Under the pieces are notes generated by a model. It did not search any database and was not told the origin of the DNA. It saw only the letters and a list, made by a program, of their open reading frames with translations. A stretch of 64,000 nt of DNA. Origin: Methanoculleus sp. GTDB lineage: Archaea; Halobacteriota; Methanomicrobia; Methanomicrobiales; Methanoculleaceae. Location: NCBI GenBank assembly GCA_018433835.1, contig JAHDQM010000013.1, forward strand, positions 48,873 to 112,872, in the 5' to 3' direction. Shown in pieces: positions 16,818-26,072 of the stretch; positions within the stretch are counted from its first letter, which is position 1; each line of letters starts with the position of its first letter. A program made the translations under genes and the position numbers.

Positions 16818-18395
16818 ATGCAGCCGTTCACCCCGGCGCTCGAAGACCTCCTCGAACACCTGGAGGCGCTCGACCGCCGCCTCCGTCCGCTCAGGGCCGG
16901 CGAAGGTGCTGTTCCCGCGGAAGACCTGCTCCTGCAGAAATCGTATCTCGCCGAGATTTACGGCCTTGTAGACGCGATGGTCGCCGGCATCCGGAGCATC
17001 GACGCCGAATACCGGCGGTACCGGGACAGGTTTGCCCGCCTCCCGGCGGGGTGCCTCTGTACCGGGGCGGACGGCGTCATCCTGGAGGCGAACCGGGCGG
17101 CGGGCACCCTGTTCGGCCTCGCTCCCGACCTCATGCAGGGTGTTCCTCTCGACGCGTACCTCCTTCCGGAAAGCTTCCCGGCGTTCCGGTCGGCGGTTGC
17201 AGCGCTCGGCCGGGGCGAAGAGGTCCCGTTGCAGGAGTTCTCGCTCGCCCGGGCCGATGGCACCGCCATTCCGGCCGCCGTGGCGGTTTCGCCCTCGTAC
17301 GACCCCGGCACCGGTGCGGCCGAGTATCTCTGGACATTCTGCGAGATATCGGGAGAAAAGAGGGTTGAGGAAGCCCTCCGGGAGAGCGAAGAGCGCTACC
17401 GGGAACTGACCGAAAACGTCAGCGACGCCTTCCTCGCCCTGGGCCGGGACGGCCGTATCGTCTCCTGGAACCGGGCGGCCGCCCGTCTCTCGGGCAGCCC
17501 GGCGGAGGAAGCCGTCGGGAAGAGCATCTACGACCTGTTCCCGGAGCTCCGTGCCGAGGAGGTTGCCGGGTTCTTCCGGGAGGTCACGGAGACCGGCCGG
17601 CCCGGCGTGAGCGAATGCAGGTTCTCCCTCCACGGGCGGGACCATATCTTCGAGGTGCGTGCCGTCCCCACCCGTGTGGGTATCTCCGTCTACCTCCAGG
17701 ACATATCGGCCCGTCGCGAAGCCGAAGAGGCGCTCCTCCTCGCGAACCGGAAACTCAACCTGCTCTCCGACGTGACCCGGCACGACATCTTAAACCGGCT
17801 CAACGTGCTCTCGGGGTATCTCGACCTCTTCCGGGAGCGGACGGATGATGCGGAACTGCTGGAGTACTGCCGGAAAGAGGAAGAAGCCGTCCGTGACGTC
17901 CGGCACTACATGGCCTTCACCGCGGAGTACCGGCATGTCGGCATGGCCACTCCCGCCTGGCAGCCTCTCTCCCGGATCGTTCGCGAGGGGATGGCGGGGC
18001 TCGACCCGGGAGAGGTCGCCGTCGAGGTGCAGGCAGGCAATCTCGAAGTGTATGCCGATCCCCTCATCGTCCGGGTCTTTGCAAATCTCATCGACAACTC
18101 GCTCCGGCACGGCGAAAGGGTTACCCGGATACGCATCTACCCCGAAGAGTCGGACCGGGGGATCAGCCTTGTCTACGAGGACGACGGCATCGGCATTCCC
18201 CATGCCGAAAAAGGGAGACTTTTCGAACGGGGGTTCGGGCGGCAGACCGGATTCGGGCTCTTCCTCGCCCGGGAGATCCTTGCCATCACCGATCTCTCCA
18301 TACGGGAGACCGGCGAGCCCGGGAAGGGTGCGCGGTTCGAGATAGATGTCCTGCCGGGATTCTACCGGTTCAGCGATCGCGGCCGAGTTCCGTGA
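16818..18395 (+). CDS. PAS-domain sensor histidine kinase
   Basis: A 525-residue soluble kinase. A helical N-terminus (1-75) is followed by two PAS domains (about 75-185, starting CLCTGADGVILEANRAA, and 195-300, starting RYRELTENVSDAFLALGRDG). The phosphorylation box is around RHDILNRLNVLSGYLDL, and the HATPase domain has the N box NLIDNSLRHG and G boxes DDGIGIP and GFGLFLAREI. There is no membrane segment, so it probably senses a cytoplasmic signal. No response regulator is adjacent. The 3' end overlaps convergent xseB by 26 bases. A TATA-like GATTTATGC is at about 16779-16787. Confidence 0.85.
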   Translation: MQPFTPALEDLLEHLEALDRRLRPLRAGEGAVPAEDLLLQKSYLAEIYGLVDAMVAGIRSIDAEYRRYRDRFARLPAGCLCTGADGVILEANRAAGTLFGLAPDLMQGVPLDAYLLPESFPAFRSAVAALGRGEEVPLQEFSLARADGTAIPAAVAVSPSYDPGTGAAEYLWTFCEISGEKRVEEALRESEERYRELTENVSDAFLALGRDGRIVSWNRAAARLSGSPAEEAVGKSIYDLFPELRAEEVAGFFREVTETGRPGVSECRFSLHGRDHIFEVRAVPTRVGISVYLQDISARREAEEALLLANRKLNLLSDVTRHDILNRLNVLSGYLDLFRERTDDAELLEYCRKEEEAVRDVRHYMAFTAEYRHVGMATPAWQPLSRIVREGMAGLDPGEVAVEVQAGNLEVYADPLIVRVFANLIDNSLRHGERVTRIRIYPEESDRGISLVYEDDGIGIPHAEKGRLFERGFGRQTGFGLFLAREILAITDLSIRETGEPGKGARFEIDVLPGFYRFSDRGRVP

Positions 18396-18555
18396 GTTTC
18401 ATCTCGGCCGTGCCGAGGAGGTCTTCGCACTGCTTCACGAGGAGCGCACCGCGTTCGTAGATGGCGATACTCTCCTCAAGGCTCGTCTCGCCGTCTTCCA
18501 GTCTCCGGACAATCCCCCGCAGTTCTTCCAGCATCTCTTCAAAGGTCTCTGTCAT
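18370..18555 (-). CDS. xseB: Exodeoxyribonuclease VII small subunit
   Basis: A 61-residue protein, the usual XseB size, with TFEEMLEELRGIVRRLEDGE, LEESIAIYERGALLVKQCE as in bacterial XseB. It wraps the large subunit to form the processive single-strand exonuclease. Its start lies inside the 3' end of xseA (17-base overlap). Exonuclease VII is of bacterial origin and patchy in archaea, so acquisition by transfer is likely. Confidence 0.9.
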   Translation of the reverse strand: MTETFEEMLEELRGIVRRLEDGETSLEESIAIYERGALLVKQCEDLLGTAEMKLTELGRDR

Positions 18556-19789
18556 ACGTTATCTCCTCCACGACGGCGCTTGCCCGGCCGTCCTTCATCT
18601 TCAGCACCAGACGCTCGCCCGATCCGAGGTCGCGAGCGCTTCTCGCAATTCTCCCGCCCGCCTCGACGATGCAGTAGCCACGGTCCAGGATGGCGAGCGG
18701 GTTTTGCCCCGCGAGGCTCGCGCGGACTTCCGCGAGGGCCGAGCGCTCCCGCTGCATCCGGGCGAGCGCCGCCCGGCGAAGCAGTTCCTCGTGTTCGGCG
18801 AGGCGCTGCATCCGCTCGTGAACCCTGCGTGCGAGCCGCCGGGGATGCATGCGCTCCCGGAGTTCCTCGACCTCGCTTGCCGAGGCATGAAACCGGTGAA
18901 GGAGAAGTGACCGCATCCTCTCCTCGCAGCCCCGCACCTCCCGGAGCACCTCCCGGCGCTCGGGCACGGCCCGTTCCGCCGCTGCCGACGGGGTCGGCGC
19001 CCGAAGATCCGCGGCGAAATCGCAGAGGGCGGTGTCCACCTCGTGCCCGACGGCGCTGATCACCGGCGTTCTGCACGCGGCGACGGCTCTGACAACGTCC
19101 GGGTGGTTGAAGGGGAAGAGGTCCTCGAAACTCCCGCCGCCGCGCCCGACGATGATCACGTCCACGAGCCCGTCGATCCGCCGGATCGCTTCCGCGATCT
19201 CGATATGCGCCCCCTCGCCCTGGACGGCCGTCGGGGAGAGAACCACCTCGGCCGGATACCGCCGGGAGATGACCGAGAGGATATCCTTCACCGCCGCGCC
19301 GGTCGGGGAGGTGACCACGCCGATCCGCTGCGGGAAGAGGGGCAGTGGCCGCTTCCGTTCGGGAGCAAAAAATCCCTCGGCGTCGAGCTCCTGTTTCCAG
19401 CGCTCGACCGTGAGGTGGCGCTCGCCGAGGCCCGCCGGGAGCATCTCCCGGACGATGAACTGGTACCTGCCGTGAGGCTCGTAGACCTCCACGGACCCCC
19501 AGGCGAGGACGTCCATGCCGTCTTTGGGCTCGAACGCGAGTGCCGACGCGTAGGTGCGCCACATCACGCAGTTGATCAGCGCGGACCTCCTCCCGTCCCT
19601 CTCCGAAAGCGAGAAGTAGCGGTGGCCGGAGGCGTGGTCCCTGTAGTTGGTCACCTCCCCCCGCACCCAGATCTGGTGCAGGCGTGTGTCGTCGAGGAGG
19701 TCGCAGATGAGTCCCGAGACCTCCGAGACCGCGAGAATCGGGGTGCCGAACCGCTCCGGACCGGTGGAATGACCGCCGAGCATCATCAC
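18539..19789 (-). CDS. xseA: Exodeoxyribonuclease VII large subunit
   Basis: A 416-residue nuclease subunit. The N-terminal OB fold (IWVRGEVTNYRDHASGHRYF, SLSERDGRRSALINCVMW) is followed by the catalytic domain with RIGVVTSPTGAAVKDIL, IIVGRGGGSFEDLFPFN and PVISAVGHEVDTALCDFAAD, then a helical C-terminal region. With XseB it degrades single-stranded DNA from both ends to oligonucleotides and takes part in mismatch and other repair. MutS and MutL are encoded 29 kb away. A TATA-like element at 19806-19817 could serve it from the minus strand with a near-leaderless start. Confidence 0.93.
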   Translation of the reverse strand: MMMLGGHSTGPERFGTPILAVSEVSGLICDLLDDTRLHQIWVRGEVTNYRDHASGHRYFSLSERDGRRSALINCVMWRTYASALAFEPKDGMDVLAWGSVEVYEPHGRYQFIVREMLPAGLGERHLTVERWKQELDAEGFFAPERKRPLPLFPQRIGVVTSPTGAAVKDILSVISRRYPAEVVLSPTAVQGEGAHIEIAEAIRRIDGLVDVIIVGRGGGSFEDLFPFNHPDVVRAVAACRTPVISAVGHEVDTALCDFAADLRAPTPSAAAERAVPERREVLREVRGCEERMRSLLLHRFHASASEVEELRERMHPRRLARRVHERMQRLAEHEELLRRAALARMQRERSALAEVRASLAGQNPLAILDRGYCIVEAGGRIARSARDLGSGERLVLKMKDGRASAVVEEITYDRDL

Positions 19790-19825
19790 AATCTATTAGA
19801 CCGATGGTTTATATCAAGTAGTGTT

Positions 19826-20650
19826 ATGGGCCGTTTCGCCGTCTCGACCATGTTCTTCCACGAGTACCCCTGCGACTACATCTTCGACTACGTTGCCGAG
19901 TCCGGCCTTGATTCTCTCGAGTTCTGGGTAGAGACGCCGCACTTCTGGCTGCGCGACCGCCCGGAGGACGAACTCGCCGGGTGCATCGCCGGCCACCCGG
20001 AACTCTCGCCGATCACCGTTCACGCCCCGTCGCTGGACTTAAACCCCTGCTCCATCAACCCGCGGGTCGCCGAGATATCGGTCGAATACGCCCTCGAAGC
20101 GATCCGGATGGCCGACCGGATGGGTGCGGGCGTGGTCACCGTCCACCCGGGGAGAAGGACGGCAAAACGGCAACCGAGCGCCTACGACTACCGGCGGTTC
20201 GAGAGTTACATCGACAGGCTCCGGGAGGTGGCTGAGGGGACGCAGGTGAAAGTGGCGATCGAGAACCTGGAGCCCCGGGTCAACGCCCTGCTCTCCACGG
20301 CGGAGGATGCGGCCGAGGTGCTCGAGCGTGAACCGTGGCTCTGGTTCACGCTGGATATGGGGCACGCCATGATGACGTCCTGCGATGAGGTGATCCGGTT
20401 CATCGACCTCTGCATCGAGCGGATGGCAAACGTCCACGTCAGTGCACTCGGCGGGAACGGGCGGCCCCATCACCCCATCCATAACGACAGCCCGGCGAAG
20501 CGGGTGCTTGCGGAACTCGCCGACCGGGGCTACGGCGGATACCTCACCCTGGAACTCGAGGACATGGTCTTTCCGGGAGCCCTCTCATCCGAAGAGAAGG
20601 TTGTACTCCTGATGCGTGAATCGGAGGCATTACAAGAGGTATTCTCCTGA
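19826..20650 (+). CDS. Xylose isomerase-like TIM-barrel protein (sugar phosphate isomerase/epimerase family)
   Basis: A 274-residue AP-endonuclease-2-type barrel. Typical pieces are FAVSTMFFHEYP (strand 1), ITVHAPSLDLNPCS, VVTVHPGRR, VAIENLEPR, WFTLDMGHAMM and NVHVSALGGNGRPHHPI, supplying His, Glu and Asp residues for a divalent metal site. Family members include isomerases, epimerases and endonuclease IV; the substrate cannot be inferred. ATG 19826 is needed to include the first beta strand. The frame is open upstream only as antisense of xseA. Confidence 0.8.
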   Translation: MGRFAVSTMFFHEYPCDYIFDYVAESGLDSLEFWVETPHFWLRDRPEDELAGCIAGHPELSPITVHAPSLDLNPCSINPRVAEISVEYALEAIRMADRMGAGVVTVHPGRRTAKRQPSAYDYRRFESYIDRLREVAEGTQVKVAIENLEPRVNALLSTAEDAAEVLEREPWLWFTLDMGHAMMTSCDEVIRFIDLCIERMANVHVSALGGNGRPHHPIHNDSPAKRVLAELADRGYGGYLTLELEDMVFPGALSSEEKVVLLMRESEALQEVFS

Positions 20651-20684
20651 AGCGCTGGTTTTATAACATCTGCCCGCGACATAA

Positions 20685-20696
20685 TTCATATAATCC
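20685..20696 (+). promoter_or_regulatory. TATA box for the CorC-like gene
   Basis: TTCATATAATCC lies about 50 bases before the ATG at 20746; a second TATA-like TTTTATAAC is at 20659-20667. Confidence 0.45.
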
Positions 20697-20745
20697 CAGC
20701 AATTAATCAATACTGGATGCTGCCGCTTGATGCGGCGTGGAGTAA

Positions 20746-22023
20746 ATGGTAGTCGTAGACCTTCTGACCATAGAGATCATTTTATTTGTTGTCTGTTTGC
20801 TCCTTTCGGGCTTTTTCTCAGGTTCCGAAGTTGCCCTGATCTCGATAACCCGGGCGAAAGTCCGCGCACTCTTAAGCCAGGGTCGAACGGGAGCGAAAGC
20901 ACTCGATACACTGAAACGATCGACCGATGCCCTCCTGATCACCATCCTGATCGGGAACAACATCGTCAACGTGGCCGCAGCATCGCTCGCGACTGCGATC
21001 GCCATCGCCGTCTACGGCGACGTCGGTATCGGGATAGCGACCGGCGTCACGGTCATCCTGATGCTTATCTTCGGCGAGATCGGGCCGAAGATGTACGCCT
21101 CCCGGCACACCGAGGCACTCGCGCTCCGTGTCGCCCGGCCGATCCTCTACTTATCGAGGGTGCTCTACCCGGTGCTCTGGGTTGCGGACCGCATCAAGCG
21201 GCAGTTCGCCTTCAGGCCCGGCACGACCGAGCCGGTCGTCACCGAGGAGGAGATCAAGGAGTGGATCGACGTCGGCGAGGAGGAGGGCACCATCGAAGAG
21301 GAGGAGCGGGACATGCTCTACTCCGTGCTGCGCTTTGGGGATACAACGGTTCGCGAGGTTATGACGCCCCGGGTGGACGTCGTTATGATCGAGGATACGA
21401 GTACGCTCGAGAATGCCCTCTCCAGCTTCAACGAGACGGGTTTCTCCCGGATACCGGTCTACCACGAGCATATCGACAACGTCATCGGGCTCTTAAACGT
21501 CAAGGACGTCTTTTCGGCAGTTTTCCGACAGCAGACGAGCGCGACGATCAGGAACCTGATGTACGAGTCCTACTTCGTCCCCGAGAGCAAGAAGATCGAC
21601 GAGCTCTTAAAGGAGCTCCAGGTGAAGAAGCAGCACATGGCGGTCGTCCTCGACGAGTACGGGTCGTTTGCCGGGATCGTGACGGTCGAAGACATGCTCG
21701 AGGAACTGGTCGGCGAGATCATGGACGAGTTCGACGAAGAGGAGCCCGAGGTGCAGCAGATCGAGGAAGGCGTTTATCTGGTCGACGCACGGGCGTGGGT
21801 GGAGCACCTCAACGAGGACCTTGACCTGGACCTCCCGCTGACGGATGCCTACGAGAGCATCGGCGGCCTCGTCATCGACCGGCTGGGGCACATCCCCCGC
21901 CGCGGCGAGGTGGTCAAGGTCGAGGAGAGCAACATCACGCTGGTGGTGATGCAGATGCGGGGCCGGCGGATCGTCAAGGTGAAACTGATCACCGCACCCC
22001 CGGTTGCGCCGGCGGGTTCCTGA
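20746..22023 (+). CDS. HlyC/CorC (CNNM)-family membrane protein with CBS pair
   Basis: A 425-residue protein. The N-terminal CNNM domain has about four membrane helices (IILFVVCLLLSGFFSGSEVA, then LLITILIGNNIVNVAAASLA and VILMLIFGEIGPK). Two CBS motifs follow (VMTPRVDVVMIEDT..., then YFVPESKKIDELLKELQ), and a C-terminal CorC/HlyC transport-associated domain (YLVDARAWVEHLNEDL). The family is linked to Mg2+ or Co2+ efflux in bacteria and to hemolysin-like proteins by name only. It likely forms an operon with purN, 23 bases downstream. Confidence 0.88.
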   Translation: MVVVDLLTIEIILFVVCLLLSGFFSGSEVALISITRAKVRALLSQGRTGAKALDTLKRSTDALLITILIGNNIVNVAAASLATAIAIAVYGDVGIGIATGVTVILMLIFGEIGPKMYASRHTEALALRVARPILYLSRVLYPVLWVADRIKRQFAFRPGTTEPVVTEEEIKEWIDVGEEEGTIEEEERDMLYSVLRFGDTTVREVMTPRVDVVMIEDTSTLENALSSFNETGFSRIPVYHEHIDNVIGLLNVKDVFSAVFRQQTSATIRNLMYESYFVPESKKIDELLKELQVKKQHMAVVLDEYGSFAGIVTVEDMLEELVGEIMDEFDEEEPEVQQIEEGVYLVDARAWVEHLNEDLDLDLPLTDAYESIGGLVIDRLGHIPRRGEVVKVEESNITLVVMQMRGRRIVKVKLITAPPVAPAGS

Positions 22024-22046
22024 TAAGGAACCGGGAAAGCGATAGT

Positions 22047-22673
22047 ATGAAACCAGAGACACCTGTTGACAGGAAACGGATTGCAGTGCTCGCCTCGGGA
22101 AGGGGATCGAACTTTCAGGCGGTGATCGACGCCGTCGCTGCCGGGGATGTCCCGGTGGTCTGTGTCGGTCTCGTCACCGACAACCCCGGAGCATACGCGA
22201 TAGAGCGGGCGAGAAGTGCCGGTATCCCGGTGACGATCGTCGACTATGCACGGTTCCCCTCGAAGGCCGCGTACGAGGAGGCGCTCCTCGCTGCGATGCA
22301 GGGTTGCCGGGCCGATCTCTTCGTCCTCGCCGGCTACATGCGGATCCTCGGGGCCGGGATCGTCCGCGAGTTCTCGGGCCGGATGATGAACATCCATCCC
22401 GCCCTGCTCCCGGCGTTTTCCGGCCTGCACGCGCAAAGGCAGGCGATCGAGTACGGGGTGAAGGTTGCGGGCTGCACCGTCCACCTGGTGGACGAGGGGA
22501 TGGATACCGGCCCCATCATCGTCCAGCGGTGCGTGCCGGTCCTCCCGGACGACGACGAATCGACGCTCGCCGACCGGATCCTCGCCGAGGAGCACGAAGC
22601 CCTCCCGCTCGCCGTGAAACTCTTCTGCGAGGACCGCCTGGAGGTCGCCGGCCGGCGGGTGCGGGTCCGCTGA
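22047..22673 (+). CDS. purN: Phosphoribosylglycinamide formyltransferase
   Basis: A 208-residue GAR transformylase that adds the formyl group from 10-formyltetrahydrofolate in purine synthesis. Motifs: VLASGRGSNFQAVIDAV (phosphate loop), LAGYMRILG, the catalytic NIHPALLPAFSG (Asn, His) and VHLVDEGMDTGPII with the catalytic Asp. The chain is full length. Short spacing to the CorC-like gene suggests a shared transcript. Confidence 0.93.
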   Translation: MKPETPVDRKRIAVLASGRGSNFQAVIDAVAAGDVPVVCVGLVTDNPGAYAIERARSAGIPVTIVDYARFPSKAAYEEALLAAMQGCRADLFVLAGYMRILGAGIVREFSGRMMNIHPALLPAFSGLHAQRQAIEYGVKVAGCTVHLVDEGMDTGPIIVQRCVPVLPDDDESTLADRILAEEHEALPLAVKLFCEDRLEVAGRRVRVR

Positions 22674-22687
22674 CCCCGGCGTCAGAC

Positions 22688-22699
22688 TCTTATATATCC
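22688..22699 (+). promoter_or_regulatory. TATA box for the RNase P component 4 gene
   Basis: TCTTATATATCC lies about 45 bases before the ATG at 22744, predicting a leader of roughly 25 bases. Confidence 0.55.
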
Positions 22700-22743
22700 T
22701 CCCGCCTCCAACCTCACGACCTACCATTGGAACGGATCGCACC

Positions 22744-23061
22744 ATGGCAGATACTGCACGAAAATCAGGCTCCCGGAGACTCGCCCGCGAGAGGATCGCC
22801 GTCCTCTTTGCGCGTGCTGCGGAGTTTTACCCGGAAAATCCCACCTGGAGCAACCGCTGTGTGGAACTGGCCCGGAAGATCGGCATGCGACATAGGATAC
22901 GGATTGAACGGCCGCTGAAACGCCGCTTCTGCCGCCGGTGCAACACCTACCTGGTCCCGGGATCGAACGCCCGGGTCAGGGTCCACCGGGGCCGCGTGGT
23001 CGTCACCTGTCTTGCCTGCGGGCACCGGTCGCGGTATCCGGTCGGGAGGTCTCAACCATGA
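22744..23061 (+). CDS. rnp4: Ribonuclease P protein component 4 (Rpp21 homologue)
   Basis: A 105-residue protein. A basic helical N-terminus (RRLARERIAVLFARAAEF, TWSNRCVELARKIGMRHRIR) precedes a zinc ribbon with CRRC and CLAC. This is the Rnp4/Rpp21 subunit that helps the RNase P RNA mature tRNA 5' ends. It overlaps the next gene by ATGA. Confidence 0.92.
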   Translation: MADTARKSGSRRLARERIAVLFARAAEFYPENPTWSNRCVELARKIGMRHRIRIERPLKRRFCRRCNTYLVPGSNARVRVHRGRVVVTCLACGHRSRYPVGRSQP

Positions 23062-23318
23062 GGAAAGAATCGTTTCAGGACCTCAAACCCACCATCTGGG
23101 TCGGGAAGCGGGGCATCACGAATGTCATGATCGACGAGATCCGGCGGCAGCTCAAAGACCGGAAGGTCGTCAAGGTGAGATGGCTCCGCAACACCGAGGT
23201 CGATCCCGAAGAGGTAGCGGCATCGGCCGGTGCGGTTCTCGTTGAGGTCCGGGGGCGGACGCTTGTCCTCACGGAGCGGCGGAGCCGATCGCCCGGGCAC
23301 AATCCTCGAAATATATAA
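23058..23318 (+). CDS. YhbY/CRM-family RNA-binding protein
   Basis: An 86-residue protein that fits the YhbY/CRM fold, with the signature WVGKRGITNVMIDEIRRQL (GxxG-like loop) and VVKVRWLRNTE. YhbY proteins bind pre-ribosomal RNA. In archaea the gene commonly follows rnp4, as here, with an overlapping ATGA start at 23058. The last codons overlap the TATA box of the next operon. Confidence 0.88.
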   Translation: MRKESFQDLKPTIWVGKRGITNVMIDEIRRQLKDRKVVKVRWLRNTEVDPEEVAASAGAVLVEVRGRTLVLTERRSRSPGHNPRNI

Positions 23319-23320
23319 AA
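23308..23320 (+). promoter_or_regulatory. TATA box for the S19e operon
   Basis: GAAATATATAAAA sits across the stop codon of the preceding gene and about 50 bases before the S19e ATG. Confidence 0.6.
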
Positions 23321-23369
23321 CATCACTGGACGAATATGTAAAGACTGTTAGCGAGAGTGAGGTTCATCT

Positions 23370-23819
23370 ATGACGACTGTATATGACATCCCTGCCGATA
23401 TGTTCATCCGGCAGGTGGCAGAAGAACTCAAGAAAAACCCGCAGATTCAGCCCCCCGACTGGGCCGCTTTTGCAAAGACGGGGGTACATAAAGAGATGCC
23501 CCCCGAGAATGACGACTGGTGGTACATGCGTGCGGCGTCGGTTCTCCGGCGTATCTACACCGACGGTCCGGTCGGTATCCAGAGAATGCGCTCCGTCTAC
23601 GGCGGCAAGAGTGACCGGGGTTCGTCTCCCTCCCGGTTCAGGCGCGGAAGCGGATCCATAGTCCGGAAACTCTTCCAGCAGCTCGAAGCGGCCGGGTACG
23701 TCTCCCATGGAAGCGAGGGGCGCACGGTCACTGCGGCCGGCAGGTCTTTCCTCGACAACGTCGCAAACGGCTTGAAGGCCCAGGCTACGACGGTTGCGCC
23801 GGGTCTTTCGAAATACTGA
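23370..23819 (+). CDS. rps19e: 30S ribosomal protein S19e
   Basis: A 149-residue protein with the S19e core: VYDIPADMFIRQVAEELKKN, PPENDDWWYMRAASVLRRIY, GVQ-like GIQRMRSVYGG, GSGSIVRKLFQQLEAAGYV and a helical C-terminus. It is an archaeal/eukaryotic 30S protein needed for small-subunit maturation. It is first in the long translation operon. Confidence 0.95.
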   Translation: MTTVYDIPADMFIRQVAEELKKNPQIQPPDWAAFAKTGVHKEMPPENDDWWYMRAASVLRRIYTDGPVGIQRMRSVYGGKSDRGSSPSRFRRGSGSIVRKLFQQLEAAGYVSHGSEGRTVTAAGRSFLDNVANGLKAQATTVAPGLSKY

Positions 23820-23839
23820 TTGAAAAGGAGGTATGACTG

Positions 23840-24178
23840 ATGGTAGACGACGAACTCGCGGAACTCCGCCGCCGGAAGATGGAACAGATGCAGCGGCAGG
23901 CGATGGACCAGCAGGCTATGGAGGAAGAGGCAGCACGCCAGCAGCAGATCGACTCACAGATCCGCGCCGCGCTCATGGAGATCCTGGAACCTGAAGCGAG
24001 GGAGAGACTCAATACCATCAAGTTGACCCGGCCGGAGTTTGCAAAAGCGGTCGAGCAGCAGTTGGTGATGCTCGCCCAGAGCGGCCGGGTCCGGCAGCGG
24101 ATTACCGACGAGCAGTTGAAAGCCCTGCTTGCCCAGCTGACCCCGTCGAAGAAAGAGTTCAGGATTACGCGGAAGTAA
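23840..24178 (+). CDS. DNA-binding protein of the PDCD5 family
   Basis: A 112-residue protein with a long charged N-terminal helix (LAELRRRKMEQMQRQAMDQQ) and the PDCD5 three-helix core (ILEPEARERLNTIKLTRPEF, QLVMLAQSGRVRQRITDEQL). Archaeal members bind nucleic acid and usually follow S19e. A GGAGG-type ribosome site precedes the ATG. The last base overlaps the next start. Confidence 0.92.
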   Translation: MVDDELAELRRRKMEQMQRQAMDQQAMEEEAARQQQIDSQIRAALMEILEPEARERLNTIKLTRPEFAKAVEQQLVMLAQSGRVRQRITDEQLKALLAQLTPSKKEFRITRK

Positions 24179-24768
24179 TGGAAGCGGGTGTGCTCTTCTC
24201 GGGAGGGAAAGACAGCGCGCTGGCGGCGATCATGCTCGCGCGCGATTACGGCGTGGAACTGAATACCTGTGTATTCGATCCCGACCGCGAGGTCCCGGAG
24301 GTGCGGGCTGCAGCGGCCGCCCTGAACCTTCCCTTTAAGAAAAGGGTGCTCGGGAGAGACCTGCTCGAGAAAGCCGTCGACCTGCTTCTAACGTGTGGTT
24401 ACCCGAACGACGCGATCGACATGGTCCACCGGACGGCGATCGAGACCCTTTCCCGCGAGTATGCGGTGGTCGGCGACGGCACCCGCCGGGAAGACCGGGT
24501 TCCCCGGATCGAACGGTCCGAGGTGCAGCACCTGGAGATGACCACCGGCTGCTCCTATGTCCGGCCGCTTCTCGGCTACGGAAAACAGGAGGTGGAACGC
24601 CTCGCCGGACGGCTGCTGGTGGTGCGGTACGGGGAGACGGGCAGTATCGGGAACGGCGACTACGAAGGGGAGATCCGGGACGCGCTTCGCGCTCGCGGCA
24701 TCGATCCGGCGCCGTTCTTTCCCCCCCATCACCTGCAGTCGCTGGTGGTCGGCAGGAAGGATACCTGA
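24178..24768 (+). CDS. PP-loop ATPase family protein
   Basis: A 196-residue protein of the adenine-nucleotide alpha-hydrolase (PP-loop) superfamily. The PP motif SGGKDS lies at residues 8-13, with [26 protein letters not shown] and [12 protein letters not shown] following. Such enzymes adenylate a substrate before amidation or thiolation, often on tRNA. The exact reaction is unknown. Its place between PDCD5 and L39e is conserved among archaea and suggests a translation-related role. Confidence 0.75.
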   Translation: MEAGVLFSGGKDSALAAIMLARDYGVELNTCVFDPDREVPEVRAAAAALNLPFKKRVLGRDLLEKAVDLLLTCGYPNDAIDMVHRTAIETLSREYAVVGDGTRREDRVPRIERSEVQHLEMTTGCSYVRPLLGYGKQEVERLAGRLLVVRYGETGSIGNGDYEGEIRDALRARGIDPAPFFPPHHLQSLVVGRKDT

Positions 24769-24788
24769 AGATTACGAGAGTGAGAACT

Positions 24789-24941
24789 ATGAGCAAGTTA
24801 ATGAAGGGCCGGAAGATCCGGCTGGCAAAGGCATGCGAGCAGAACCGCCGCGTGCCGGCATGGGTGATGATCAGGACCAACCGTGCGGTTGCGTCGCATC
24901 CGAAGCGGCGCAACTGGAGGCGGAGCTCCCTGAAGGTGTAA
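24789..24941 (+). CDS. rpl39e: 50S ribosomal protein L39e
   Basis: A 50-residue very basic protein: [20 protein letters not shown], then [25 protein letters not shown] tail as in L39e. It lies near the peptide exit tunnel. The start at 24789 gives the standard family length; the frame extends upstream only as a shadow of the PP-loop gene. Confidence 0.94.
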   Translation: MSKLMKGRKIRLAKACEQNRRVPAWVMIRTNRAVASHPKRRNWRRSSLKV

Positions 24942-24945
24942 GGCT

Positions 24946-25209
24946 ATGGCAGAGGCATTGAAGGAACATATCTATATCATCCCTCTCCGCGAGGTGAAGC
25001 GCTCACCCCGGTGGAAGCGGGGCAACACCGCCATCAAGGACATCAGGGCGTTCCTTGTACGGCACATGAAGAGCGAGGACGTCAAACTCGATAAGAGCAT
25101 CAACGAGAAGGTCTGGGAGAACGGCAGTTCGAAGCCCCCGCGAAAGATTCGCGTCCGCGCGATGAAGTTCGAGGACGGGCAGGTCCAGGCCGAGCTCGCC
25201 GAGGAGTGA
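24946..25209 (+). CDS. rpl31e: 50S ribosomal protein L31e
   Basis: An 87-residue protein with [40 protein letters not shown] and [12 protein letters not shown], matching L31e, a protein near the tunnel exit. It starts four bases after L39e. Confidence 0.94.
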   Translation: MAEALKEHIYIIPLREVKRSPRWKRGNTAIKDIRAFLVRHMKSEDVKLDKSINEKVWENGSSKPPRKIRVRAMKFEDGQVQAELAEE

Positions 25210-25210
25210 G

Positions 25211-25873
25211 ATGACAGGGACGATCGATCTGTCCGGCGATCCGAACATCGGCGTTTACGCCCGTGTGTTTGAGGATATAGCGATCGTGTATCCCGGGGCG
25301 CCCGGTGAGTTTACCGGGTTCCTCGCACGGGAGCTCGACGTCGAGATCGTGAACACCTATATTCAGGGCAGCAGCATCATCGGCTCGCTTGTTGCGGGAA
25401 ACAGCCAGGGCCTGGTCGTCAGCGGTCTTGCCACCGACGAGGAACTGGCGGTCCTCAGTGAGTACCGCGACATCCTCCTGCTCGAGGGCACCATGAACGC
25501 GGCGGGCAACGTGATCCTCGCAAACGACTATGTTGCCGCCGTCCATCCCGAGATGGAGATCGACGTCGCCGAGGAGATCGGGTCGTTCCTCGCTGTGCCG
25601 GTGGTCCGGCTAACGCTCGGCGGTATCAAGACCGTCGGCATGGCCGGGTCCGCGACGAACACGGGTATTCTCGTCCACCCGAGAGCCAACGATACGGAGA
25701 TAGCGAACCTCGAGCGGGTCGTCGACCTTCCGATCGGCCTCGGTTCGATCAACATGGGAAGCGGTCTCGTGGGCTCCGGGCTCCTTGCGAACAGCAAGGG
25801 CTACATCGCAGGATCCGTTACGACCGGGTTTGAGCTGGGACGAATAGAGGAAGTCTTTGGGTTTTTGGAGTGA
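25211..25873 (+). CDS. Translation initiation factor aIF6
   Basis: A 220-residue pentein-fold protein made of five repeats (for example [59 protein letters not shown]). It binds the 50S subunit and blocks joining of the 30S. The length is that of the family. ATG follows the L31e stop by one base. Confidence 0.94.
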   Translation: MTGTIDLSGDPNIGVYARVFEDIAIVYPGAPGEFTGFLARELDVEIVNTYIQGSSIIGSLVAGNSQGLVVSGLATDEELAVLSEYRDILLLEGTMNAAGNVILANDYVAAVHPEMEIDVAEEIGSFLAVPVVRLTLGGIKTVGMAGSATNTGILVHPRANDTEIANLERVVDLPIGLGSINMGSGLVGSGLLANSKGYIAGSVTTGFELGRIEEVFGFLE

Positions 25874-25880
25874 TACAGTC

Positions 25881-26072
25881 ATGGAGAACCAGACGTTTGA
25901 AATTGTAGGCGCGTGTAAGATCAACAACGAGTGGAAACCGTACCGCAAGGTAATCTGCGCCCCGAATGAGATCCAGGCAAAAGAGAGAACTTTCGCGGAT
26001 ATCGGGAGCAAACACCGCCTGAAGAGAAGTTATATCACCATCGAATCGGTTAACGTAGTAGCTGGTGAGTGA
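25881..26072 (+). CDS. rpl18a: 50S ribosomal protein L18Ae (LX)
   Basis: A 63-residue protein, MENQTFEIVGACKINNEWKP followed by ERTFADIGSKHRLKRSYITI, the archaeal LX/L18a signature. The ATG at 25881 gives the usual length; the frame upstream overlaps the aIF6 end. The stop overlaps the GTG of the prefoldin gene. Confidence 0.93.
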   Translation: MENQTFEIVGACKINNEWKPYRKVICAPNEIQAKERTFADIGSKHRLKRSYITIESVNVVAGE